Numbered from the stretch's first letter, positions 24,455-36,148 are shown. The stretch is 64,000 nt of DNA from Astragalus membranaceus (GCA_039519185.1 CM076847.1:76657747-76721746); one strand, 5' to 3'. Notes: generated by a model not told the origin, from the sequence alone. Numbers and translations: made by a program.

Positions 24455-24897
24455 TGTTATGGTAATTATGCTGTTTACTATTTACACCCCCCTCTCCAAA
24501 AGCCCAATTGATGAGAAGCCCAATCATATTGAGAGAGTCCAATCTTCAATGGCCAAGATCAGCTCCCAAGATCGGACGGCCCAAAAACGCCAACACAAAC
24601 ACATTCAAACTCTATAAATACCTCATTCAATGCTCATTAATGGTAAGACTTTTTCTAACAAAACACTCATTCACTTAAATACTGACTTGAGCGTCGGAGT
24701 ATCATTGCAGGTACAACCTCGCCCCTCAAGATCGAACATCTCAAGATCGAACATCTCAACATCGCCTCTCAAGATCGAACCTCTCCGGGTCGAACGAAAT
24801 CTTCCTCTCAAACCTGAAGACAGAGACAGAATCAAGGACGAAATATCTACTAACTGCGTAATACCAATCTCCAAGATCGGAAGCACAGTACAGAACA
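24455..24897 (+). repeat. 3' LTR of the Tat element
   Basis: 443 bp, TGTTATG to CAGAACA, preceded by the polypurine tract acttggggggccac. It carries ctataaatacc, the block cttgagcgtcggagt shared with the gag-only element's LTR, and short repeats of tcaagatcgaacatc in U5. Confidence 0.9.
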
Positions 24898-24902
24898 ATA
24901 TC

Positions 24903-26154
24903 TAACTACTAATATCTTGGAAATGTTTTATAATGAGGTCAACGGTGGTCAATGTGACTTTATTGTCTTCTTAACTAATGACCATTAATGGTTCTACTGG
25001 TCATTAATGGGGTATTTGACTGAACAAAACTCCAAAGTCATGTCATTCACAAAAATCACAGTATAACTTTCTGTCTCACAGTACAATTTTCTGATCACCC
25101 CAAAAAATACCAAAATATTATTTTTATTTCCTCCTCAATGATTTTCTCTCACTCTCTCTCCCTCTCTCTACCTCTCACCTCTCTTAATCTTCTCATCTCA
25201 TAACCTCTCCCCCTCATATCTCTCTTTCTCTCTCTCTCTCTGTCTCTCTCTCTACCTCTCCTCTCTTATCTCTCTTATATCTTCTCATCTCATGATCTCC
25301 CTCCCTCATCTCTCTCATTCTCTCTCTGTGTCTCTCTCTCTCCCCCTCTCCCTCTCTCTGTCTTCTATCTTCTCCATTGCACATTTTTCTTTATAATTTT
25401 TTAATTATATTATAGTTATGTTATATAAAATCATTATAAATATTAGAAAGAGAACTATAGTAAATTTTACATTTTTTTTCTTGTGCTGTGATGTTGTCCA
25501 CTATTCACCAAACAGTGTACGGGACAAAAAAATTGTTCGGTATTATTCTCTACAATACTGTATTGTCCACTCTAGTACTTACCTGTTTCTAAATCAAACA
25601 AACCCTAATTTATTTTTGTCTTGCATTGGGACAAGGGTGCGGGCCCTCTTGAGACTCAATTCAAAGGCTATTAACTTAGGTTTTGACTATTCGTTGTTCT
25701 CATGTGGCATAACTATATGGATAATGGCCTTGAAGAATTACCCTTTTTTGCTCTTTAAGGTAGGTACCATTGTGGTCACTTGTTCGATCTTCCTTTCTTT
25801 ATTTCATCTTTTCTTCTTTTTTCAAGATTTTATTTCCATTTCCTTGGCCACTACGCAATTAAAAAAAATCCTTTTATAGTTATATTTTTTACCATTGAAA
25901 TTATTAACGTTCTAAAATAATTTCTAAAAAAGAAAATTTCTAATTAGTTAAATTATTTTTTTGGGCAACCAATTGAATCCTTAAACTCCTGTTAAAAAAA
26001 TGAATCCTTAAATTATGAAATTGTCAGCGAGAGACTAATCAAGTGTGGATTAATTCTACCCCACCTATGATTAAGGATATTCTTGAAACTGATTCTCCTT
26101 TCTTTTTTGGTTAATAATTTGAAATATCATTTGTTTTTTTCAATAAAACACAAC
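24903..26154. other. Intergenic sequence with a pyrimidine-rich tract
   Basis: No gene is supported. The first part may hold the far side of the LINE disrupted by the Tat insertion, but no clear protein match is seen. A pyrimidine tract is listed separately. Confidence 0.5.
25137..25375. repeat. CT-rich low-complexity tract
   Basis: About 240 bp of CTCT/TCTC-type sequence (ctctctctccctctc and variants) on the plus strand. Confidence 0.9.
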
Positions 26155-26157
26155 AAT

Positions 26158-26291
26158 TTTACCCACAGTTTTGTCTGTAGGTAAAAGTTTTTTTTTTTTA
26201 AAAAAAGGCTTTTACCCACGGTTTTGTCCGTAGATAAAAGTCCATGTATTTTAAAAAAACTTTTACCTACGGACAAAACCGTGGGTAAAAG
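26158..26291. repeat. Foldback repeat: three copies of one unit, two direct and one inverted
   Basis: The unit ttttacccacggttttgtcc continues to a gtaggtaaaag end. It occurs near 26158-26187, at 26209-26240 and, inverted, at 26260-26291. The last two form a 32-bp near-perfect inverted repeat with one mismatch and a 19-nt loop. It may be part of a DNA transposon end or a MITE. Confidence 0.8.
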
Positions 26292-26326
26292 TTCAGTTTT
26301 TTTAAAATTTCCAAAACAACATTTTC

Positions 26327-26464
26327 AATTCCGGAAATATCACTTTTTAACATAATTCCAGAAGGCATTTTTTGAGAATTCCGGAAATATCCCTTTTTAA
26401 CATAATTCTGGAAGCCATTTTTTGGGAATTCTAGAAATATCCATTTTTAACATAATTCCGGACG
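26327..26464. repeat. 50-bp tandem repeat, about 2.7 copies
   Basis: Copies start at 26327, 26377 and 26427 with aattccggaaatatc or variants and share tttttaacataattc. It directly follows the foldback repeat and may belong to the same element. Confidence 0.75.
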
Positions 26465-26704
26465 GTATTTCCGGAATGTAAAATGTGTTCCGAAAATACC
26501 ATAAAATGCGATATTTCCGGTAAATCAAAAAAACATACTTCCGGATTTATCTAGATTTGAGGTATTTCGAGAAATTTTGTGGATTTAAGGGTTAGTTTCG
26601 TCCGTTTGGTCATTTAGGGGGGTATATGGTATAGGGGGGGGGGTACAGAAAAAAACAGTCATTATCATATTGTCCCAAACAAACTCGATCATAGTCCTAT
26701 ACGT

Positions 26705-26870
26705 TATAAACAAGGGTTGGTCCGAGTGGTAACTGGGCTCGAATTCCAATCTCGGGTTTGAATCTTGAGTGTGGCAAAAACTTTGTTCGGAGAGGAAAAC
26801 CACACGAATCGACAAAGCCGGGTATACATGTAGCGAGCCAGATTTCACGACGTAAATTAGTCATGCGCAC
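26705..26870 (+). mobile_element. SINE-like tRNA-derived sequence
   Basis: An A-box-like tggtccgagtggtaa is followed by a B-box-like gggtttgaatctt at pol III spacing. No A tail or target duplication was seen, so this may be a fragment. Confidence 0.4.
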
Positions 26871-26886
26871 ATCACTATATTCACAC

Positions 26887-28179
26887 TAGGGGTGTTCGCG
26901 GTGCGGTTTGGTTCCGTTTTGAACAAAAAAGTGGACCGAACCGCAATGTCTAAATAGATGCGGTTTGGTTTGGTTCGGTTGACTTTTAAAAAAAAACCAA
27001 ACCAAACCAAACCAATGCGGTTTGGATTGGTGCAGTTGGTGCGGTTTTTAGCGAGACGAAACAATACATTAAACTTAAAACATGTCTCCAACAAATAAAA
27101 TCTGCCAATTAAAACATTAAACTTGAATGGATAAAAATAAACAGCCATTCTATAAAAATAAACAGCCATTCTGTAACATCAATTTAGACCATTCAAACAA
27201 ACTGAAAAGTTGATGATTTAAATAGCCATTCTATCTATACATCATTCAAACAAACTGAAAAGTTGATGATCAACACATCATTCAGTACAACAACAACAGT
27301 TTGCAGATTCAGTACAACAAAACAACAGTTTGCAGATTCAGTACAACAATCATCAGCAACGAAAATGAACCCGTGACGGTGTGAGAGTGATTCAGTACAA
27401 CAATAACAGTTTGCAGATTCAGTACAACAATCATCAACAACGAAAACGAACATGTGAGAGTGAAATCGAACGAACCAGGAAGAGAGAATGGCGCTTCTGG
27501 TGAAATCGGCGGTGAGAGAGGCCGTCTGAGTGAGAGAGATGAGAGACGGTGAGAGAAACGGTGCTTCAGTGAGAGAGATGCGTGATGCTTCAGTGAGAGA
27601 GAGTGAGAGACCGTCTGAGTGAGAGAGATGAGAGATGGTGAGAGAAACGGTGCTGATTTTACGGTGAGAGAGATGCGTGATGTTGAGAGAAACGGTGAGA
27701 GAGATGCGTGATGCTGAGAGACGGTGACAGAGACGCGTGATGCTTCAGTGAGAGAGATGAGAGACCGTCTGAGTGAGAGAGATGAGAGATGCGTGAGCGT
27801 GATGCTTGGCTTCAGTGAGAGAGATGAGAGACCGTCTGAGTGAGAGAGATGAGAGATGCGTGAGCGTGATGCTTGGCTTCAGTGAGAGAGACGGTGAAAG
27901 GCGTGAAAGGGTGCTGATTTTAGGGTTTCATTATCAGGTGTGAAGCCCATAAGGCAATAAGGCATAACTTTGGTGGTAACAAAAAAAAACGGTGTTACTT
28001 ATACAATATTGCGGTTTGGTTCGGTTCCTGCAATTAGAACCTCAAACCGAACCGAACCGTGCGGTTCAGCAGAAAAAAAACCAAACTAAACCAATAAAAA
28101 ACGTTTTTTTGCGGTTTTCAGTTTGGTTTGGTTCGGTTTACGGTTTTCTATTGGTTTGGTTCGGTTTTGAACACCCCTA
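26887..28179. mobile_element. Non-autonomous hAT transposon
   Basis: Perfect 11-bp terminal inverted repeats TAGGGGTGTTC...GAACACCCCTA are flanked by the exact 8-bp target duplication ATTCACAC (26879-26886 and 28180-28187). Subterminal regions are rich in ggtttggttcgg and its complement on both sides. The interior has no transposase. Much of 27470-27900 is a local repeat of gtgagagagatg and gagaccgtctgag. It would need an hAT transposase from elsewhere to move. Confidence 0.93.
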
Positions 28180-28187
28180 ATTCACAC

Positions 28188-29414
28188 TATGAACGTGGTA
28201 CAAAATATGTGAATACTTGAAACTATATTATAAAAAGTACTGCATCGGTTCCTTTTTAACTGTCAATTTTATAGAAGAAATTTTTTTCTTTTTTATTTCT
28301 CATTTTGATTGTTCCAAGTTACATTAATTACATGTTTCTCAATTATATCTTAACTGTTTATTATAGAGAAAGAAAAAAGTGTAACGGGTAACAAACAATT
28401 AAGGGTATTTCAGAAAAAAAAAGTTATAATTTTATCAGAAACAACCAAATTTATTAGTTTCATTGAAAAACATGAAGAACATTCCCACGTGGTTGTAATA
28501 TCCTTGATGAAAGTATGCATTAGTAATGGCAGGGGTCATCATCACTGATCAGACTCGCTCTTCTCACAAACAACCAGATTGTGAGAAGAGTCCAAAATCA
28601 CATGACTTAGATGAAAGAAGCCAATCAACGTCCCCACCATTTGACTAATCCGTTTAGGCGAGAAGGATGTTACAGATTCATGGAACGTAGTCAATTCCTA
28701 TTCCCTACCCACCTAATTTTCCAATTGTTACCCCACACACTCCCGTGCCCTTCACACCAACTTGAGTTTACTTTTCTTCTCCAATAAAACTCCTTCATCA
28801 CATTGCTTCACTAGTTGCTTGTGCTTAATTGTTTGTAGTACTGTTCCTAGTAAATTTGTTTCCCTAATGCATCTTGGGTGAAATTTTTTATAAGCCAAAA
28901 TATATATTAAAAAAAGTATAAGAAGTACTTAAACCCGTTTACGATGAGTCAAGGCATGTTAAGACAAGAAAATGGGGAAGAACACCAATTAGAAAACGGA
29001 ATAGACAAATTGTTTCCCACTCTTTCACTAAACCAAAGCCATGAAACATGAACAATTCGATTAAATACAGGGACAATATCTATCACCTTCCCTTTAAAAA
29101 TAATTTCGTTTCTAGCACCTCAAATAGCCCAACTGGTTGCAAGCCAAATGATAACTCTTAGAAATAAAAGTTATTAATGCTTTTTAATTTGAATTATGGC
29201 CATCTAAGAGTGGTTTGTGTAGATAATTAAGGTTTATGTTTAGGAAATTTAGTTTTATTTTTCTTACTTCTTAGTGGTACAAATCTATTTTGGGCACTTT
29301 TGGTGCCATTTGTTTGGAATTAAGGAGTTTTTGTAGTGTGTAGGATCAGGTGCTAATTTAGCTGCTATGGGAACACTATTTTGAGTTGTGCAAAATCGTA
29401 AGGTTAATTGCGGT
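28188..29414. other. Intergenic sequence, no gene seen
   Basis: No ORF resembling a known protein. Sequence is mixed AT-rich DNA between the hAT and the Tekay element. Confidence 0.5.
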
Positions 29415-29462
29415 AAAAGACAAGGCTTTTTTTTAGACCAAAAAAAAAAAGACAAGGCTTTT
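29415..29462 (+). mobile_element. Extremely truncated retroposon insertion
   Basis: Direct repeats of aaaagacaaggctttt flank only about ten bases (ttttagacc) followed by an A run. This is what a LINE or SINE insertion truncated almost to its tail would leave. Confidence 0.5.
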
Positions 29463-29514
29463 CTCTCTCCCGATATGGTCCCCACGTTCCTAACGTGTTT
29501 CAGCTTTTTGTGGA

Positions 29515-31619
29515 TGTAACATCCTCAAAATAATTAATCGAATTATTTGGATGTTAACCCAATTGAATTAATTTGGTACTTAATTGGTAAAATTATTGAG
29601 TGCTAAAATTAATTATTGGCTGTCACAGGATCGTTGACCGAATAATACGGATCGAGGAAGTTTTGGAATCGAAATAAGGAATTAAGATCAATATGGTAAT
29701 TGGACCACGCTACCACTTATTTATTAATTAAATAAGTATGTGTGTGTGTGTTAAATGAAAGAATAAAGGAAAGAATAAAAGAAAGAAAAAGAGTAAAGAA
29801 AGCGCAGAAGAGAAAAGAAGCAGAGGAGAAAAGAAGAGAAGAGGAGAAAAGAAAGAAGAAGAAGAGAAAGAGGAGAAGAAGGGCTTCCATCACCACCCAA
29901 GCTCCAAGTTTTTCACCATCATCATCACCTTCCTACTAGCTTCCTTTCCCCCTAGTTTTGGTGAGCTTATTTTCCTCTTTTCCCCTCTATTTGAATTTCG
30001 AATTTGGGATGCTTTGGGGGATTGATGATGATTTTGGTTGGTTATTCATGATTTGAAGCAAGCCCAAGGAAGATTGAAAGTGGATTGAAGCTCGATTCGA
30101 AGTTGAGAGCGGATTGGTGATTATTGGGTTTCGTTTGGGGATTTTTGGAGTCTCGGTGATTTCGGCTCGGTGACGGCTCTCGCGTCAAGGGTGAGTTTTA
30201 CTCACGCTTAGGATGTTTTTATGTTTCGAGTGTTTTTACGTCAATTGATGTCGAGAGATCTTGAGTCAAAACCGCCATTTGGAAAATATGTCGTTTTTGA
30301 TAAAAACCGTTTTGATTGAGACATTGATTGATTTGAATAATTGTGTGATATTGGTTGAATCTGTTTTTCTGTTTGTTTGATCTGTTTTCGATCGGAACTA
30401 AAATCGGAATTGAGCGGAATCGCGGTTTTCGCGCGAAACCGCCAAAATCTGCCTTAACAGACCCCCTGCTGCCTGTCCGCGCGCCATTTGCGCTCCAGGC
30501 GCGACTCCAGCGCAATTTGGCAGAACCTGCTGCCTGTTCGCGCGCCACTTGCGCGCCAGGCGCGACTCCAGCGCCATTTGGCAGAATTTCAGCAACCAAA
30601 CACTGTTTTTCGTTTCGCGATAACTTTTGATCCGGGAACCCGATTGAGGTGTTCTAAGATGCGTTGGAAAGCTTATTCAGAGGCCTAACTGAATATTCTA
30701 TTTTTAAGGCTAAATAAACTGTTTTTGATATTGAAAATTGTGTCGAAAAGTGGTCAACTAGAGTGCGAGTGTGAACGTGATTTTACAAAAAAATGGATTA
30801 AAGTGTTTCATTAATTGTTTGATTTGATGGACCGTGGGTTCATAGTATTGTAGATATACGTATATAGTATATCGAGTTGGGTGACGACCCATGTGTAACA
30901 TACTAGGCGGGGCAGTCATGATCCCCTTCCCTAGGCTCCATGCCAATGGGAGAATGTACTATTGGTAGGGGAGTTCACCGGGATTAGCATGGTTTTGCAG
31001 TCGGTGTTGTGTTAAAGATTATTGTGCGATACACCGGGATTAGCATGGTTTTGCAGTCGGTGCCGTACTTGTTATGTTGCGCGATACACCGGGATTAGCA
31101 TGGTTTTGCAGTCGGTGCCGCACTTTGTTTATTTTACGACATACCGGGAGTAGCAGCGTTTTGCAGTCGGTGTCGTGTTAAGCTATAAAAGAACTAATAA
31201 ATGAACCGAGAGTGTTAGTAGGGGTCTCGGTAGAACTCACTGAGATTGTATCTCACTGTTTAAATGTTGTTGTTTTACAGAGACACAGGGACAGAGGAAG
31301 TCCAAGAGGCACGAGTAGGTTGAGCTCGGACTGGTTGCGGATGACTTAGCATTATGTTTAAGTTTACATTTCCTCTTGTTGTCTATGTACCGCAACACTA
31401 CGACTTTAGTGTAAATCTTTTTATTTCCGCTTTCTTGTATGATACTGAGCAGGATAGTTCGCTGAATTTTATGGTCTTATGTGTATTAAGACTGCTTGGC
31501 TGTTGTCCAGTGAAAACTATTTTGCAGTGTTCAGTATTTATGCAGGAATTTAATATCTCTGATGTATGTTTAACGTGCACTTAGGTGTTTTTAACAAATA
31601 AAAATACCAGGGTGTTACA
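29515..31619 (+). repeat. 5' LTR of the Tekay element
   Basis: TGTAACATCC to GGGTGTTACA, 2105 bp. It includes a purine-rich stretch (about 29755-29885), a GC-rich block with repeated gcgcgcca and ccaggcgcgactccagcgc (30475-30585), a tgggtgacgaccc block, and four tandem units of caccgggattagca...gcagtcggtg (30979-31170). Small ORFs inside are not genes. Confidence 0.96.
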
Positions 31620-31621
31620 GT

Positions 31622-31633
31622 TGGTATCAGAGC
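31622..31633 (+). promoter_or_regulatory. Primer-binding site of the Tekay element
   Basis: tggtatcagagc, complementary to the 3' end of initiator methionine tRNA, two bases after the LTR end. Confidence 0.9.
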
Positions 31634-31753
31634 GGTTCGACCTAGTCGGACTTAGCTTATAGGGTCTTTGCTTTTTCCAGTCGTGATTTTCTTAGTATGC
31701 TATTAGACATTGAGCTTGATCAACTTAATACTTTGTGCATATTTCGCAGAATC

Positions 31754-34700
31754 ATGGCCAGAAGAGGTAGAGGCGTTCCTCCTCCTGTTGATCCAAATTT
31801 TGAGTGGATGCAGAATGTCATTGAGAACCAGCAGAAAATGATGCAAGACATGATGCTTATGCATCAGCAGCAACAAATCCAACAGCAAAATGCTCAGCAG
31901 CATCAAGCTCCAGAGCCACAAGTGAACCCAAGGAGAATTTTCACAGAGTTCCTGAAAATGAAGCCCTCCGAGTTTAGAGGTGGGCCGGATGTCATGAGAG
32001 CACAACATTGGCTGGATGACATTGAAAAGATCTTTGTAACAATGCAAGTGACCGATGAAGATAAGCTGAGGTTGGCATCCCATATGTTGAAGGGAGAGGC
32101 CAATAACTGGTGGACAAATGCTAGAGCCATGATGGAGACAATGGGAACTCCCCCGACTTGGGAAAATTTCCGAACATCATTTTTGGAACAATTCTTCCCC
32201 ACGGCTATGAGGTTGGATAAGGAAAATGAGTTTTTGGCTCTTACACAGGGAGGCTTGACCGTGGGCCAATACACGGCTAAATTTGAAGAGTTGTATCAAT
32301 TCTTCGGTTTAGCTGGATATGCCCCCAATGACCAATGGAAAACTGACAGGTACAAATATGGGTTGAGAGAAGATATTGCTCAAAGTCTTAGTTCTTTTCC
32401 GAGAACCAACTATGCAGCCATGGTACAACAAGCTTATATCGCCGGAAGTGATTTGTCAAGGTTGTATGCAAGCAGAAAGGCATTCCATCAGAGCAAGAGG
32501 AACACTGGACCATCTAGTTCTCAGATGGGTCCCAAGCATGACTCAGGCAAGGGTGGTAATTATAAAGGAAAGCAGGTGCAAACGGCAGACCAAATGAAGT
32601 TTAGAAATTGTTTTAAGTGCGGAAGGTATCACCACGGCAGTTGCGAACACAAATCTAATAGGTGCTATGTTTGTAATGGAGAGGGCCATTATGCCAATGA
32701 GTGCCCGACAAAGAAGAATTTCCAAAGAGCACCAAATGCTCCTGGTCAGGGGAGAATCAACACTTTGGATGCTCGGACCATCACACCTACAGATAATCTT
32801 CTGAGGGGTACGGGATCTCTTTTTAATAATTCAGTCAATATTTTATATGATTCTGGTGCAACTCACTGTTTTATCTCACAAGCATGTGTGGATCGGTTGG
32901 GATTAGCATTGTCTGAGCTATCCGAACCGATAACTATTTTAACTGCTGCCAAGGGTCGTGTCCAGACCCAATCATTATGTGAAAATTGCCTACTTGTCAT
33001 AGGCGACAGACAGTTTGTTGTGAAATTTATTTGCTTGCCTATGAGGAGCATGGACATTGTTCTGGGTATGAATTGGATGGCTGAAAATCATGTAACAATC
33101 AACTGTGCCGATCGAACTATTAGCTTCGCCTCCGAATCCGTAGGATTGACACAGGCAGATTCTGAAGCGACGATCTCTTACACCGAAGCAAGCCAGTCAT
33201 TATTCCAAGGTGCGGAAGCTATTCTTATTATGTTGTCTGCATCTACCGAAACGGGTTTAGATTTGTCATCTGTGCAAGTGGTAAATGAATTTCTAGATGT
33301 CTTTCCAGAAGAAGTTTCATCCTTACCTCCTGACCGAGAGGTAGAATTCTCAATAGAATTGATTCCTGGTACAGGATCAATCTCTATTGCTCCTTATAGA
33401 ATGTCTCCTTTAGAGTTGAAGGAACTGAAGTCTCAACTTGAGGAATTAATATCGAAAAGGTTTATCCGACCGAGTGCTTCTCCATGGGGTGCTCCGGTGT
33501 TGCTAGTCAAAAAGAAGGATGGTAGCATGAGGTTGTGCATAGATTATCGACAATTGAATAAAGTGACGATCAAGAATAAATATCCCTTGCCAAGGATAGA
33601 CGATTTGCTCGACCAACTTAGAGGTGCTGTGGTATTTTCAAAAATTGATCTGAGGTCGGGCTATCATCAAATAAAGGTACGAGCCTTAGATATTCCGAAG
33701 ACAGCTTTCCGTACGAGGTATGGACATTACGAGTTCGTAGTGATGCCCTTCGGTTTGACTAATGCTCCAGCGGTATTCATGGATTACATGAACCGAGTGT
33801 TTCACACGTACCTTGATCAGTTTGTGGTAGTTTTTATTGATGATATTTTGGTGTACTCTAAGACCATTGAGGACCATGTTCAACATCTCCGCATTGTTCT
33901 GAACGTACTCCGAGAAAAGAAATTGTATGCCAAGCCGTCGAAGTGTGACTTCTGGATGCCGGAAGTGAAGTTTTTGGGACACGTGATTTCCCAATCGGGA
34001 GTTGCGGTGGATCCCAGTAAAGTAGAAGCGGTGTTGAACTGGGAACGACCAACATCTGTCACCGAAATAAGAAGTTTCTTGGGTCTAGCTGGTTACTACA
34101 GGAGGTTTATCCAAGGTTTTTCACAATTGGTTCTTCCACTTACTCGGTTGACTCGCAAGGCCCAACCGCTAATATGGAATGCCGATTGTGAGGAATGTTT
34201 TCAAGAGTTGAAGGTTAGGTTGACTTCTGCCCCAATCCTAATTCTTCCAGATCTGTCTTTGGATTTTCAAATTTACAGCGATGCTTCTGGAAAGGGTTTG
34301 GGGTGTGTTCTCATGCAGAACCAACAAGTTGTAGCTTATGCCTCCAGACAATTGAAGACTCATGAAGAGAATTATCCGACTCATGATTTGGAGTTGGCAG
34401 CAATTGTGTACGCACTGAAGATTTGGAGACATTACCTGTACGGGTCTCGTTTCGAAGTCTTTAGTGATCATAAAAGCTTGAAATATTTGTTTGACCAGAA
34501 GGAGTTGAATAACAGGCAGAGAAGATGGGTGGAGTTTCTGAAGGATTATGACTTCGAATTGAAGTATCATCCGGGAAAAGCTAATGTTGTAGCCGATGCA
34601 CTAAGTAGGAAATCCATTCATATAGCAGGATTAATGATGCATGAAATGGAATTGTTGGAGTCTTTCCGGGACTTAAATTTGGATTCAAAGCCAAAAAGGA

Positions 34701-36148
34701 ACCGGTTGGTGTTGAGCCACATGAGGATCTCTAGTTCCATAAGGGATTCTATTCGCTTAGCACAGGGAGTTGATGTGAAACTTCAATCACAGAAAGTGTT
34801 GCCAGATTTTACCGAAGATAGTGATGGGGTCATTTGTTTCAACGGTAGGATTTGCGTACCCGATAATGAAGATATTAAAAAGCAAGTGCTAGAGGAAGCG
34901 CACCGAAGTTTATTTTCTGTACATCCTGGATCCACCAAGATGTATAGAGATTTAAAACAGATGTATTGGTGGCCGGGAATGAAGTTAGAAATTGCTGAAT
35001 TCGTATCACAATGCTTAACTTGTCAAAAAGTCAAAATAGAACATCAGAAGCCTGCTGGTCTGTTACGGTCATTAGACGTGCCAGTATGGAAGTGGGAAGA
35101 TATTTCCATGGATTTTGTAATGGCGTTGCCAAGGTCTCAAGCCGGTAACGACTCCATTTGGGTAGTTGTGGATCGGTTAACTAAATCAGCTCATTTTATT
35201 CCAGTTCGTTCTAGCAGTAAAGTATCCAAGTTAGCTGAGGTGTATTTGAAGAACATAGTAAGGTTACATGGGGTTCCTACTAGTATTGTGTCGGATCGAG
35301 ATCCGAAATTCACTTCTCGATTTTGGAAAGCTCTGAATGAAGCATTGGGAACTAAAGTACTTCTTAGTACCGCTTATCACCCACAGACCGATGGTCAGAC
35401 CGAGAGAACTATCCAGACATTAGAGGATATGCTTAGGGCTTCGGTACTTGATAACGGAAAGAAATGGGAGGATCATCTTCCATTGGTGGAATTCTCATAT
35501 AACAACAGTTATCATTCCAGTATCGGAATGGCACCTTTTGAAGCCTTGTATGGTAGGAAATGCAGGACTCCATTGTGTTGGTGGGAAGTAGGTGAGAACC
35601 GATTGTTAGGGCCCGAAATGATTCACGACACTACTGAAAAGATCCGCCAGATCAGGGATAGAATGAAAGCTGCTCAGAGTAGGCAAAAGAGCTATGCTGA
35701 TAAAAGAAGAAGGCCGTTGGAATTTGAGTCGGGCGATCATGTGTTTTTGAGATTATCACCAACAATTGGCACAGGTAGGGCATTACGGGTGAAGAAACTC
35801 AGTCCTCGGTATATTGGACCTTTCCAGATTATCGAACGAATAGGGCCTCTTGCATACCGTATTGCTTTGCCTCCACCATTGTCAAATCTGCATGATGTAT
35901 TCCATGTGTCTCAGTTGCGGAAGTACATTCCTGATCCAAGTCAACCGTTAGATTTTGAAACAATTGACCTTCGACCAGACTTGTCCTTCCAACCTAATCC
36001 GAATTACATCATGGAAAGTGGCGAGAGGACGCTACGGACAAAGTCAATTCCCATCGTCAAGGTAGTTTGGGATGGTTTTTCCGCCGAGGAAGCTACTTGG
36101 GAGTTGGAGGACGATATGCGGACTCGGTATCCGTATTTGTTCTCTTGA
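31754..36148 (+). CDS. Tekay gag-pol polyprotein with chromodomain
   Basis: An uninterrupted polyprotein of 1464 residues. Order by approximate residue: Arg/Gly-rich start (MARRGRG); gag domain 75-170 (AQHWLDDIEKIF); zinc knuckle CYVCNGEGHYANECP near 303; aspartic protease YDSGATHCF near 364; reverse transcriptase about 560-740 with DLRSGYHQ and catalytic FIDDIL near 694. RNase H (YSDASGKGLG) follows near 840. Integrase has its HHCC finger near 1050 and catalytic residues in DFVMALP, SDRDPKF and QTDGQTERT. The C-terminal chromodomain-like segment reads VVWDGFSAEEATWELEDD near 1430. All catalytic motifs look intact. An in-frame ATG lies 57 bases upstream at 31697; 31754 was chosen because the basic start fits this family. 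In Tekay elements the chromodomain is thought to direct insertion to heterochromatin. Confidence 0.96.
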   Translation: MARRGRGVPPPVDPNFEWMQNVIENQQKMMQDMMLMHQQQQIQQQNAQQHQAPEPQVNPRRIFTEFLKMKPSEFRGGPDVMRAQHWLDDIEKIFVTMQVTDEDKLRLASHMLKGEANNWWTNARAMMETMGTPPTWENFRTSFLEQFFPTAMRLDKENEFLALTQGGLTVGQYTAKFEELYQFFGLAGYAPNDQWKTDRYKYGLREDIAQSLSSFPRTNYAAMVQQAYIAGSDLSRLYASRKAFHQSKRNTGPSSSQMGPKHDSGKGGNYKGKQVQTADQMKFRNCFKCGRYHHGSCEHKSNRCYVCNGEGHYANECPTKKNFQRAPNAPGQGRINTLDARTITPTDNLLRGTGSLFNNSVNILYDSGATHCFISQACVDRLGLALSELSEPITILTAAKGRVQTQSLCENCLLVIGDRQFVVKFICLPMRSMDIVLGMNWMAENHVTINCADRTISFASESVGLTQADSEATISYTEASQSLFQGAEAILIMLSASTETGLDLSSVQVVNEFLDVFPEEVSSLPPDREVEFSIELIPGTGSISIAPYRMSPLELKELKSQLEELISKRFIRPSASPWGAPVLLVKKKDGSMRLCIDYRQLNKVTIKNKYPLPRIDDLLDQLRGAVVFSKIDLRSGYHQIKVRALDIPKTAFRTRYGHYEFVVMPFGLTNAPAVFMDYMNRVFHTYLDQFVVVFIDDILVYSKTIEDHVQHLRIVLNVLREKKLYAKPSKCDFWMPEVKFLGHVISQSGVAVDPSKVEAVLNWERPTSVTEIRSFLGLAGYYRRFIQGFSQLVLPLTRLTRKAQPLIWNADCEECFQELKVRLTSAPILILPDLSLDFQIYSDASGKGLGCVLMQNQQVVAYASRQLKTHEENYPTHDLELAAIVYALKIWRHYLYGSRFEVFSDHKSLKYLFDQKELNNRQRRWVEFLKDYDFELKYHPGKANVVADALSRKSIHIAGLMMHEMELLESFRDLNLDSKPKRNRLVLSHMRISSSIRDSIRLAQGVDVKLQSQKVLPDFTEDSDGVICFNGRICVPDNEDIKKQVLEEAHRSLFSVHPGSTKMYRDLKQMYWWPGMKLEIAEFVSQCLTCQKVKIEHQKPAGLLRSLDVPVWKWEDISMDFVMALPRSQAGNDSIWVVVDRLTKSAHFIPVRSSSKVSKLAEVYLKNIVRLHGVPTSIVSDRDPKFTSRFWKALNEALGTKVLLSTAYHPQTDGQTERTIQTLEDMLRASVLDNGKKWEDHLPLVEFSYNNSYHSSIGMAPFEALYGRKCRTPLCWWEVGENRLLGPEMIHDTTEKIRQIRDRMKAAQSRQKSYADKRRRPLEFESGDHVFLRLSPTIGTGRALRVKKLSPRYIGPFQIIERIGPLAYRIALPPPLSNLHDVFHVSQLRKYIPDPSQPLDFETIDLRPDLSFQPNPNYIMESGERTLRTKSIPIVKVVWDGFSAEEATWELEDDMRTRYPYLFS

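Larger units (their letters stand above)
14626..24897 (+). mobile_element. Tat-lineage Ty3/gypsy LTR retrotransposon, degenerate
   Basis: The element is bounded by TGTTATGG at 14626 and CAGAACA at 24897, with the 5-bp target duplication ATATC at 14621-14625 and 24898-24902. It holds a gag-pol frame with five stops and a frameshift, two RNase H domains in pol, and a long 3' region with a spliced antisense gene. This architecture is known for Tat-lineage elements. The 5' LTR is shorter than the 3' LTR because its U5 part is missing. Over the 253 bp both LTRs share I count about six substitutions and no indels. Confidence 0.93.

Noticed and set aside
29742..30688. Open frames within the Tekay LTR, repeated at 36426-37372
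   Set aside because: Low-complexity purine tract and GC-rich palindrome segments inside an LTR; identical copies exist only because the LTR is duplicated.
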